Shown here piece by piece: positions 57,201 through 63,786 of a DNA stretch of 64,000 bases. The position numbers were made by a program, and so were the translations under genes. Source of the DNA: Ischnura elegans (taxonomy: Eukaryota > Arthropoda > Insecta > Odonata > Coenagrionidae); assembly GCF_921293095.1 (NCBI RefSeq), contig NC_060257.1, positions 57,200,968 to 57,264,967 on the forward strand, in the 5' to 3' direction. Each line of letters starts with the position of its first letter. Position 1 is the first letter of the stretch. The notes under the pieces were generated by a model. It did no database searches, had not been told where the DNA came from, and saw only the letters and a list, made by a program, of their open reading frames with translations.

Positions 57201-60200
57201 GTGGACGAGAGCAAAGAATTTAAAACATACGTGGTCGCGCTGACGTCTACTGACGTCACAATGAAGTTCGGCTTCCGTCAGTCAACTTAATTGTAGGCAA
57301 ATTTATGACAAAACTGACTTGCATTCCTTCTCGGTCCCTCCATCAACATACAATTAGATACTATGTAAAGGTTGCAGGTGATACAAAAATCGCGAAAATA
57401 TGTGTCCTATTATTTTTCTAAACTGTCAAGAGTGAAGGTTTTTGCGAAAAAACTCATCGGGACTTAATCCGGGAAAATGGACCTATAATTATGTACGGAT
57501 TCCATGAAGGCAGGGGAGATTGCCAGGACAATTCTTAAATACTCCATGAAAACCTAACTTAATCGGTAGAATACTTTAATGGTAATAAGGAGGTGTTCGT
57601 ATTACCACATAATTATCTTATTTTTGTGCAAAATGTGTTAATATTTTGTATCCTGTGGTATTTGTTCTATAGTTACTTTCAACGCACCATAAATATAATA
57701 TTCTTTTCCCCAGTGTCAGTTTTTACCTTATGAAACGGTAGGTCAGTATCCCCACAAACTTGATTACATCGGACTTGATGCTTCTGTTATTAACAGCGTC
57801 GACAACTGGTCGCGCGATTGCCTTGCAGAACAAATACGACACCAGTAGCCCACTGTAAGGAAAAAAACCATAAAATAATAAGGTGAAGAACATATTAAAA
57901 AACCATAACACTTGAAGTGTGAATTATTTCACACAGACGATAAGGTTTTAAGCGTCGATAAATGATCAGTATTTTTTGAGTAGGAATCAGGTTATGGATT
58001 AAAGTTCAAAGTTGAAACTGGGTTCTTGAAACGCTATATAGTCTCATATTAGCGAATTCAGTTTATATTTGTACTTAAATCAAAAATACGTGTAACCGTA
58101 GTTGAAAATACGTCAATGTTATAGATACTTTTTTGGGTTTTGTCGTGATATCGAAAATACTTTTCACCACAGATGCTCATCTATTTATTAAAAAGATTAG
58201 GGCATTCAGATGTTAATTTATTTATGCCAAAAAAGATGTTAATTCTCTTCATTTGTTATTAATTGATAATTAATTTTCATCGAAATATTCCGATTTACAC
58301 TGGAATCATGAATAAGGGGAGGTCGTCTTTGAATCAGTTTTTGCTTACTTTTAGCTAGTTTGCTATGCTTATTAATTTTCGAGTTCCCTTGGTTACCGCT
58401 AACAATAATAGGAATCGCAAATATCTAGAGAAGTAATTTAACCTTTTGCCAAACAGGTAGGTTTACCAGACTTCAAATGGAACTTGACTTTCCTATCTAC
58501 TTTTTTGCCTAATATTGACATCAAGTAAATTTTGCAATGGTGCTAATTAAGGTATCAAGTTCAAATGTGCCGAATGTTTCTTCTGGCTTGTGTGGGGTAT
58601 TTCAGAGATTTGCTTGAATATTTGATGCCTAAATATTTACTTTTTTCATATTGAGTAGCCGTGAGCGGTTATTAAAGTGAGAGGGACTAGCTAAACTAAA
58701 CAGGATGAATATGTCACGCCGAACTGATTTGATTTCCTGGGGTACACTTGTTAAAACTTATGATGTAGTCTTAAATTACTCAGAATTTGTAGAGTAGAAC
58801 CTTACCTGCATTTATCTGTATCGCTAGAATTAAAATTTATTTCAAAATTTCTGTATGGAATGAGCTTACAATTAGATGGTTTTTAACATATATCCACAAG
58901 AAAATTTTTAATATTCCTCAATCAAATCCCAAAATGTATTCTAGGGTTATCATAAAATGTGCGATTTCAGTAATTCATGGGTAGATGTAAGGGATAGGGT
59001 GGCAGAGAGTGCAGCACACAGTCAGTCGAATGGGACGTTAAACCGTGGCCCCCAGTGCGCCTTTCATAAGTAGACGGCCGATGTCGACGCCGGGTCTTTT
59101 TAATTCCGAATATTAAATGTTATGCTTGTAACATGCCACGATGTGGTATAATAGTGGGACCTTCTGACAAGCGTAATGTCTTCGAAGAGCCAAGCTTGTA
59201 TGAATATAAAAAAAGAAAGCGTCTAAAATGGAAAGATTAGTGATGCTAATGTATGGAATATTTAATTACGACAGTAAAAGTAGCAATTTCGTTCTATTTC
59301 AAATAAAAAAAAAGTTGATCAGTAGTTATATTGATAATTTAGACGTCTGGGAAGAATGTATTCATTTTACTTTTGTAGTTTGTGATTCACCGTCAAACGT
59401 TCCATTCAAAATCGAAAAAAGCTCCTGTTGTTTGCCACTCACCAACAAGTGTCTTGGATACGAGGCTTCCGTGTCACGTGAAAACCGAGTTTAGGATTCA
59501 GTTTAAAAAGGAATTAACCAGGAAAGGTTTCATGTAATTAATTATTTTATTTATACTATGGGATTTCATTTTGGAACAATTTTCATGCAGTAATGCATGG
59601 ATATATTTTGAAAACGGTCTACTCAAGGCTCATACCTTAATTTTTTTTGGTACTTATACCAAACTTACACTTAGGAAGGAGGACGAGAAAACACTTGAGA
59701 TATTCGAAATATGGGTGTGGCGAAGAATGGAGAAGGTGAAGTGGACGGAAAGGAGGAGGAATGACGAAGTGCTGGACATGGTGGGTGAGGAGAGACAGCT
59801 TTTAGATGAAATACGGAGGAGACGGAAGGTATGGATTGAGAGAATACTTAGCGGGGAGGGGATGTTGAGAACAGTGTTAGCGGGTAGAATGTTAGGTAAA
59901 CGAGGGAGAGGAAGGAAAGCTTTGGAAGGAAAAGAATTGGATTTTTAGATAGAATGACAGGGAGTAGGCCTTATTTTGAATTGAAGAGGGAAGTGCAAGA
60001 TGGAAGGGGAGACTCACGGAATTCTTCTTAAGCACTCCATGGCAACCTACCTTAATCGGTAGAATAGTTTAACCCTTAACCGGTGACGTGCGGTCTGAGA
60101 GACCGCTGCGTTTCTAAAATTATGAATATTTTCAAAATTAATATTTCAAAATATCTATAATTCTCGTTAGCTTCATATTTTTGCATAACAAGGACATCCC

Positions 60201-63109
60201 ACTCTTAAAAATTGATGTTCCTTTTATTAAATTTTGTAAATTTTAATTCCAATTCGATTAGCGGTCTGTGAGACCGTACGTCACTAGCATAAGAAAGCAC
60301 CAAGAAAGGAATAAGCTGGATAAATTTCATAGCTACTTACTACTTAGCCTTCCAACTTTAACATTTAAGGTTTTTTTTTAATCTGGCGACATATTGATGC
60401 ATAAATAGAATAATTATAACTCAAGTGTTTTGGGCATCAGTTTTTTGAGCCTGCTTCAAATCACAATTTTTAATGACAAATTGGTTCGTATTGGGAGTGT
60501 AAAAAATTTAATATAAGTTTAAGAATAGTTAAGCATACAAACAAAAATTAAACAAAACAATAACAATGGCGTTGCAATATTTTATGAATTTTTGATTTGT
60601 TGCGGTCTCCAAGACCGCACGTCACTGGTAGTTTAACAAATATTTCACGTCACTGGTTTAGGGTTAATAGCAATACCAAACTTATATTAGTAATCGCAAA
60701 AGCTCATTGAGGGATATGGGAGTCATTGGGTATAATGATCTCTGTGATTGATGAGTTAGAAATTAAGCTCCTTACTTGGGCAATGATTTTAGAAAGCTCC
60801 TTACTTACCTTCACGTAATTTATGTCAACTGGTCTCACCTTATGAAGAAGAACGTGTCCACGGAAAATGCTCCATTGCTGACCGATTGGAACAGAAAATC
60901 CTTCTCGACGATACCTCGGAACGATTTGTTATCTTTGGAAATAATGGAGAAAAAAATTGTTAAATATATTTATAAAATCTCACGTACTCTCTTAACTGTG
61001 TAGGTAGCATAATTTTGCCAACGTTTTTTAAAGTTATCATACAGGCTTCATTGAGATTAGGGAAAAATTTCAAACAGAAGCTATTTATTTGGTGGCATTT
61101 GGCGTGGCGACATACACGTTGCATTTATGCGTCCATTCTCACGTTCATATATTTAGACCGTAACTTGTAGGAGATAATGCACAGTTTAGAGTCCTTCACG
61201 TATGCATTATTTTAATGTGATTGTGTGGTATTTGCTGGCTAATCTGCCGTTCAAAATCGAAATTATATAGCCATAGACGTAAATAAGCTATAGAAATGTA
61301 GCCGGAGAAAAATAATTTCAATCGAGATTCTGGGTAATTCATCAACAACACCTGGTAACCCGTTCTGCATAAAATATCAGACGGGAGGGAAAGTTTGCGA
61401 CGAGGACAATCCGGAAGTAACGCCATCTTGCGTCACAGAGAGTACCAAGCAAGATGCACGTGACCAATTTTCCTCGTTATTCCAGTTGAAGAACATAATT
61501 TCATAATAGGACAGATAAGGAAATATATTAATAGGTTGGGGAAAAAGAAATCCATTATTTTTTTATGAACTTCAAGAAATTATTTGACATGCTTTGGATT
61601 TTCCGATTTCGGTCAAATATGCACCGTTTTGTTTGATAATTTTTTTGCCATTTTAATGGTATCTTCATAATGCCTCTACCATAGAAGTCTTGGTATTCAG
61701 CTTAGTAAAACCACTTGTCTATTTCGAAACCATGGTCGGTTTAAATGAAAGTGTGTGGAAACGGACAAGTGTTACTAAGCTGAATATCAAAGATATCCAC
61801 CGTATCACGCCGGACACTGTATCTTTCATTAGAAGTCTTGGTGTTTTTTGGTGAAAAACTATAGGACTCGTTTTTCTCTGTCTTCTCTTGATGCCAATTT
61901 CTTAACACTCAAGAGGTTTTGCAATGCGAGAAAAAGATAGTAATCGCTTGGTGCCCGGTTTGGACTATACGGTGGATGCATTAAATCTTTCCAGCCAAGC
62001 TCCCGGAGTTTCTGGCGAGTCACTACAGATGTGTGTGACCTTGACCTTTAATGAATAAAATACAGAATATTCCGGTTAATTGGGACATATCGGGACTTGT
62101 GCACTTTGCCCCAATTAAGCGGCTGCCCCAATTAGGCGACCTATCCTGTATATGGGCATAAACAAAGGTTGAAATGATTGAAAGAAGACTAAAGAATGCT
62201 TATAATGCAACATAAGTTTATTAAACTATTAATTTCATTAATAAATCAGCGAGTTTAGTTAATTTATTATCATTTTTTAAGAATTATAACAATTTAGTTA
62301 AAAATATTTTTCACAGCCTCGGGCGACGCTGAATGAATGTCTTTTAATAAGTTCTTTTAAAGAAAAGTCCTATCCTCATGCGAATAGGATGACAACAAGA
62401 GCTTTCAAATAGGGCAAGAATAGGAGCATTTGTGAAATAAGAGTAAATCAAAGGAGGAAAATATAAAAAAATAGTATTATGTAAACAAAAAAAATTAATT
62501 TCGTCGCGAGTATAGAGTCTATGTCGCCGACTCATGGCCCAAATAAAGCGGCATGCTGTCCCAAATAAGCGGAGAATACTGTGGTATATATCTCTATTGG
62601 GTTCTGTTCTTCAAGATCTGCCCCAATTAAGCGGCTGCCCCAAGTAACCGGTGGATCCATAAAACGGAATCTACTGTACATATAACTGCAATAAAGGAAT
62701 TGGTATCATACCTTTTAGTACCTACTTATTATGGTTTATTGTACCAAATTAATTGTAATAATAAGACTTAGCAACCAAAAAGAAATTAAACGATATTCAG
62801 CAGCCCTGATGATGAGCCCCGTGTCAGAGCTTGAAAAATTGGCTAAAATGGAGAATTTAACGCGGTGGGAATCCCGAGAAGAGTTTACCCATAGTTATAG
62901 AGCTGTTGTTGTTTGTCACTCACCGACAAATGTCATGGCAACGAGGCATCCGTGTCCCGTGATGACCCAGATAAGACTGAAAACTCGGAGGCCGTGAAGG
63001 CACGTAAGAGAAGGTCCGACGGCGTGGTCCACGGGCGGGGGCTTCTCAAACAGCTTCGGTACGTTGTAGCGCAGACTGAAGCACATCAACACACCTTTGA
63101 CGTTGAAAA
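45091..63109 (-). CDS. NRF-6-like acyltransferase-3 membrane protein, 3' part of gene (10 exons)
   Basis: Exons in transcript order are 63109-62924, 60932-60839, 57852-57727, 55529-55364, 54183-54104, 52605-52510, 51350-51221, 49701-49527, 46988-46846 and 45264-45091. Every junction is AG/GT and every phase matches. The 1370 coding nt give 455 residues and a TGA at 45093-45091. The first visible block holds GLRVFSLIWVITGHG (Arg41, His52), the R-X10-H motif of the acyltransferase-3 family. Next come VDTFFFISGLLVSYLF, YRFIRLTPTYL, WSWYLADDTQFY and FCAYLVHPIVMF, which are family landmarks, and about ten hydrophobic segments. The charged tail KKKLREEEERSK is probably cytosolic. Known relatives are C. 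elegans NRF-6, needed for fluoxetine response and yolk transport, and Drosophila drop-dead. The acyl substrate is unknown. The N-terminal NRF domain, signal peptide and promoter lie past 64000. No disabling mutation is seen, so the gene looks functional. Symbol left blank because NRF-6-like genes form large families. Confidence 0.93.
45370..46105 (+). pseudogene. LINE 3' part inside the last intron
   Basis: The frame at 45390-45812 reads YKNSIRSIVVLQKRLIRVIL, FHSIGLLPMRNLFIYKVL, LTLYKRRFLFIGPKVYNLLP. This is the post-RT region of a jockey/CR1-group element related to 7400-7825. It lies antisense to the host gene in the intron between exons 9 and 10, and ends AATAAACAATTATTATTATA. Confidence 0.8.
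45842..45957 (+). repeat. 23-bp tandem repeat, 5 units
   Basis: The unit CTTGTTTCAATTCAAATGTT plus GTG lies in the 3' UTR of the LINE relic, just before its AATAAA and ATT tail. Confidence 0.85.
46846..46988 (-). CDS. NRF-6-like gene, exon 9
   Basis: The acceptor is TTTCTCAACAG and the donor is ATG|GTGAGT. It encodes PVNAILSNRVFVPFSRLS then FCAYLVHPIVMFAVYM and PYHLTRDSM. The SFCAYLVHP motif near the last helices is diagnostic for NRF-6-type acyltransferases. Confidence 0.94.
47092..47215 (+). repeat. TCGAG-word element start
   Basis: It begins TAGGGATGTGCGAATACTCT and continues with TTCGAGTCGAGTCGCG, ACTCGAGTAATTCGAGTGG and GTCGAGTCGAGTAG. Start and style match the GATG-type MITEs at 10723, 24622 and 35016. 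The right end was not identified. Confidence 0.55.
47483..47718 (-). mobile_element. TTTACACGG MITE family 1, copy b
   Basis: A complete 236-bp copy in inverted orientation relative to the other two: ends AAGGCCGTTTTACACGG and CCGTGTAAAACGGCCTT, the core (in complement) CCTGTCCTAATTTCGTTCAT. It lies in the intron between exons 8 and 9. Confidence 0.85.
48674..49170. mobile_element. TTAA-type MITE, copy 2 (no foldback insertions)
   Basis: Left end TTCAACCCTTCGAGTGCC (target mutated), right end GAGGGTTAA. The body matches 6483-7138, but at GCCGAGGCAGTTTTGCTGAT it continues directly into TTGTGGTTTCACC, an empty site for elements A and F. Its right end is split by a family-1 MITE at 48926-49161. 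Confidence 0.75.
48926..49161 (+). mobile_element. TTTACACGG MITE family 1, copy c (nested)
   Basis: A 236-bp element, AAGGCAGTTTTACACGGTAC to CCGTGTAAAACGGCCTT, inserted into the right terminal repeat of the TTAA MITE (GGCACTCT before it, GAGGGTTAA after). Confidence 0.85.
49280..49489. mobile_element. Foldback element C (near-perfect hairpin beside exon 8)
   Basis: Arms 49278-49359 and 49368-49449 (82 bp each, one mismatch, 8-nt loop). Each has TTTTCCGGGTTTCACCGCG, AGCAGTTTCTCCTGC and GCGTCTTCA. Flanking repeats TTTAGGATTTGT (49268-49279) and TTTAGGATTGT (49490-49500). A one-sided tail ACCAGCGCACCGCGGAAGC follows the right arm. The right duplication ends 26 bp from exon 8 of the NRF-6-like gene. 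Confidence 0.88.
49527..49701 (-). CDS. NRF-6-like gene, exon 8
   Basis: The acceptor is CTCCCAACAG and the donor is GGGGTG|GTAAGT. It encodes VASAIAWMLCTAVTFSLV, YGLYGRKIGPLES and TTWGLAMGWIVICCGTGR: two membrane segments separated by a short loop. It ends in phase 1. A 172-nt inverted repeat element lies in the intron only 26 bp from this exon's end. Confidence 0.94.
49740..50420 (-). pseudogene. RTE-like LINE C-terminal relic
   Basis: Minus strand: FNYLGSTLEENGHSSKDIRK, SLIWSVALHGAETWNLRK, LEAFEMWV then a stop in place of Trp, KWTERRRNDEVLDMVGEERQ, LGKRGRGRKRIGFLDRLKG. The YLGS, GAETW and EAFEMW motifs fit RTE-like non-LTR proteins. It ends in TAGAATACGATAATAATAAT. It is in the intron between exons 7 and 8, in the same direction as the gene. 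Sister copies are at 57470-57600 and 59650-60068. Confidence 0.82.
50535..50640 (+). mobile_element. Foldback-family element D (single arm)
   Basis: TTTTTCTCGGGGTTTCCCCC, then ACTACAGTTTCGCTGGTTAA and GCCGGCGTCTTCAGTTCGAA, in the same order as the arm of element C (CCGGGTTTC, AGCAGTTTC, GCGTCTTCAGGTCGAA). No second arm and no clear flanking duplication. Confidence 0.6.
51221..51350 (-). CDS. NRF-6-like gene, exon 7
   Basis: The acceptor is TCTTTCTAG and the donor is AAG|GTAAGT. It encodes IEDPFSLFDELYDKPWTR then LGPYMVGMAVGYLL and TQEVVYKKISK. DELYDKPWTRLGPYMVG is highly typical of NRF-6 proteins. It ends in phase 0. Confidence 0.94.
51721..51780 (+). repeat. 20-bp tandem repeat, 3 units
   Basis: The unit ATACGATATATTACTACACG recurs at 51721, 51741 and 51761. 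Confidence 0.85.
51788..51998 (+). mobile_element. TTTACACGG MITE family 2, copy d
   Basis: Interior and right half of family 2: ATGCATCGTGTAACCACCCA, then the diverged core ATGTTGTAATTTGGTCCATA, right end ATGTATCGTGTATACAGG. The left end is degraded. Shorter fragments lie near 56140-56235 and 61085-61190. Confidence 0.65.
52510..52605 (-). CDS. NRF-6-like gene, exon 6
   Basis: The acceptor is CCTTCTAG and the donor is CCAAG|GTATG. It encodes HFRTALASGLLILVSSW and FTTGIITYIAKHSP, one long hydrophobic segment, with split codons at both ends (Arg, then Ser). Confidence 0.92.
53160..53960. repeat. Locally repeated intronic segments
   Basis: Segments near 53160-53325 recur near 53790-53960: GTAAGAGGT, ATGCGATRTAATYCATTTTC, AGAAATAAAGTGGT. 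Between them, TTCTGGAGTTTATACGA (53663) and its complement (53746) form an inverted pair. No coding seen. Confidence 0.55.
54104..54183 (-). CDS. NRF-6-like gene, exon 5 (80 nt)
   Basis: This short exon was found because the family needs a Cys-Met-x-Trp-Ser-Trp-Tyr block between exons 4 and 6. The acceptor is TTACTTGCAG. It encodes CMVWSWYLADDTQFYTLG then VILLLLST and ends with AG of a split Arg codon before GTTGGT, a weaker donor than the others. Phase 0 in and phase 2 out match both neighbours exactly. Confidence 0.92.
55364..55529 (-). CDS. NRF-6-like gene, exon 4
   Basis: The acceptor is CTCTACCAG and the donor is ATG|GTAAGT. It encodes 55 residues including LTPTYLIAIAMVEVTARW, the extracellular segment PPPTLDDDLCPKYWWRN and ILYINTFYPVDQM. 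The C-KYWWRNILYINT segment is characteristic of NRF-6 proteins. The exon ends in phase 0. Confidence 0.94.
55823..55937. repeat. AT-rich hairpin (44-bp arms)
   Basis: Arms 55823-55866 and 55894-55937 (TGAATGAAAATTAACCTATG and complement) pair with a few mismatches. The arms resemble 31800-31860, which is followed there by the foldback inner motif. Confidence 0.7.
57470..57600 (+). mobile_element. RTE-like LINE, extreme 3' end only
   Basis: AATTCTTAAATACTCCATGA, AACCTAACTTAATCGGTAGA matches the 3' termini at 49740-49790 (inverted) and 60020-60065. It is a severely 5'-truncated copy. Confidence 0.6.
57727..57852 (-). CDS. NRF-6-like gene, exon 3
   Basis: The acceptor is CCTTACAG and the donor is AAG|GTAAAA. 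It encodes GLLVSYLFCKAIARPV then NNRSIKSDVIKF and GILTYRFI, ending in a split Arg codon. The RFIR plus following LTPTYL forms the conserved RxxRL-P-Y loop of the family. Confidence 0.93.
57900..59220. other. Intron sequence without recognised features
   Basis: AT-rich intron between exons 2 and 3. A module near 59030-59100 (GGACGTTAAACCGTGGCC, CGACGCCGGGTC) is shared with 37110-37190; otherwise nothing recognised. Confidence 0.35.
59420..59497 (-). pseudogene. Decayed duplicate of NRF-6-like exon 1 (3' end and donor)
   Basis: The minus strand has CACGTGACACGGAAGCCTCG, ACACTTGTTG|GTGAGTGGCA, matching CACGGGACACGGATGCCTCG and ACATTTGTCG|GTGAGTGACA of exon 1 and continuing into its intron. The encoded motif GHGCLVAMTFV has become stop-HGSLVSKTLV and upstream bases are deleted. 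The donor site is intact. Confidence 0.75.
59650..60068 (+). pseudogene. RTE-like LINE C-terminal relic, sense to plus strand
   Basis: The frame has LEIFEIWVWRRMEKVKWTER, RRNDEVLDMVGEERQLLDEI, RMLGKRGRGRK, then a frameshift to RIGFLDRMTGSRPYFELKRE-like sequence and a 3' end AATCGGTAGAATAG. Close to 49740-50420 but here the Trp of WRRMEK is intact. The next base pairs are the TTAA element at 60069. Confidence 0.82.
60069..60667. mobile_element. TTAA-flanked element with repeated GCGGTCT palindromes
   Basis: Ends TTAACCCTTAACCGGTGACG and, in complement, TTAACCCTAAACCAGTGACG. It contains three palindromes next to a CGTCAC word: GCGGTCTGAGAGACCGC (60090 area), GCGGTCTGTGAGACCG (60261 area), GCGGTCTCCAAGACCGC (60602 area). 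599 bp, no transposase frame; piggyBac-type by target site. Confidence 0.78.
60839..60932 (-). CDS. NRF-6-like gene, exon 2
   Basis: The acceptor is TTTCCAAAG and the donor is AAG|GTGAG. It encodes NKSFRGIVEKDF, FQSVSNGAFSVDTFFFI; split codons at both ends give Asp (with exon 1) and Ser (with exon 3). SVDTFFFISG is a strong family signature at the start of the second membrane helix. Confidence 0.93.
61530..62045 (-). pseudogene. mariner transposase C-terminal relic
   Basis: Minus strand: TSVVTRQKLRELGWKDLMHP, PYSPNRAPSDYYLFLALQNL, KLASREDREKRVL, then GIMKIPLKWQKNYQTKRCIF. The HPPYSP-x-x-APSDY-LF block holds the second catalytic Asp region of mariner transposases. The terminus AGGTTGGGGAAAAAGAAAT is a mariner-type end. 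The 5' half is lost and a foldback element splits it. Confidence 0.88.
61695..61829. mobile_element. Foldback element E inside the mariner relic
   Basis: A 135-bp insertion between identical 13-bp repeats TAGAAGTCTTGGT (61682-61694 and 61830-61842). Arms 61695-61725 and 61758-61785 (ATTCAGCTTAGTAA, CACTTGTC) pair. The one-sided tail CGTATCACGCCGGACACTG resembles the tail of element A (ATACGCCGGGAAAAAGTG). The mariner frame resumes after it. Confidence 0.8.
62063..62676. mobile_element. pogo/Tigger-type MITE (614 bp)
   Basis: It is flanked by TA. Ends CAGAATATTCCGGTTAATTG and, in complement, CAGTAGATTCCGTTTTATGG. CCCCAATTAAGCGGCTGCCC occurs near both ends in the same orientation (62109 and 62621), with a related AAATAAGCGG word between. 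No transposase frame. It lies in the intron between exons 1 and 2. Confidence 0.72.
62924..63109 (-). CDS. NRF-6-like gene, visible exon 1 (R-X10-H exon)
   Basis: The acceptor is TCCACAG before 63109 and the donor is G|GTGAGT below 62924. The exon begins with two bases that finish a codon from an unseen upstream exon. It encodes 61 residues from FNVKGVLMCFSLRYN through LTCLHGLRVFSL to CLVAMTFV. It carries the extracellular-to-membrane transition and the first helix of the acyltransferase domain, with Arg41 and His52 in the R-X10-H spacing. A decayed copy of its 3' end lies at 59420-59497. Confidence 0.93.
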
Positions 63110-63251
63110 CTGTGGACCGAAAGGAAAGAAGAAAACATGAATTTGACTTCCGAAGATTTCAATTTTTAGATATCATCCGAAAATTAAAATCTAAAAAATT
63201 GTGCAATTTATTGCGACGAACGTATGCTTTGGACGATAAATCTATTCGTAC

Positions 63252-63634
63252 AACTAAAAATTTTACGAAAAAACCGCTATATTGAGTATTTTGAGATTGT
63301 GTTCATATTTTCTTTCTAGGCAAGTTCAGATTTTATGTTTTGCTCGTACTCATGCTTGCCTTTTCCCTAGTGTGTAACGTGTAACTAAAACATTCACGAA
63401 AAAACCACTATATTTAGTATTTTGAGATTGTGTTTGTATTTTCTTTCTAGGCAAGTTCAGATTTTATGTTTTGCTCGTACTCATGCTTGCCATTTCCCTA
63501 GTGTGTAACGTGTAACTAAAAAATTTACGAAAAAACCACTATATTTAGTATTTTGAGATTGTGTTCATATTTTCTCTCTTGGTAAGTTCAGATTTTATGC
63601 TTTGCTCGTACTCCTGCTTGCTTTTTCCCTAGTC
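63252..63634 (+). repeat. 131-bp tandem repeat, about 2.9 units
   Basis: Units start AACTAAAAATTTTACGAAAA at 63252, 63383 and 63514 and include TTTTGAGATTGTGTTCATAT, GGCAAGTTCAGATTTTATG and CTCGTACTCATGCTTGCC. It lies in the intron upstream of visible exon 1. Confidence 0.9.
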
Positions 63635-63786
63635 ACATATAGTCGCATGGCATAGTCGCATACAGTCGCACATAAATTTTCATGGCATGCAAATCTAATA
63701 GCAAAAAGCACATGGCCAGTAACAAAATTAATGCTTTTAAAGATGGCGTAAGTTGATTTAGTAGTAAAATTATATGATTACTAGCA

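Noticed and set aside
59228..59494. 88-residue plus-strand frame
   Set aside because: It overlaps, on the opposite strand, the decayed exon copy; no independent support.
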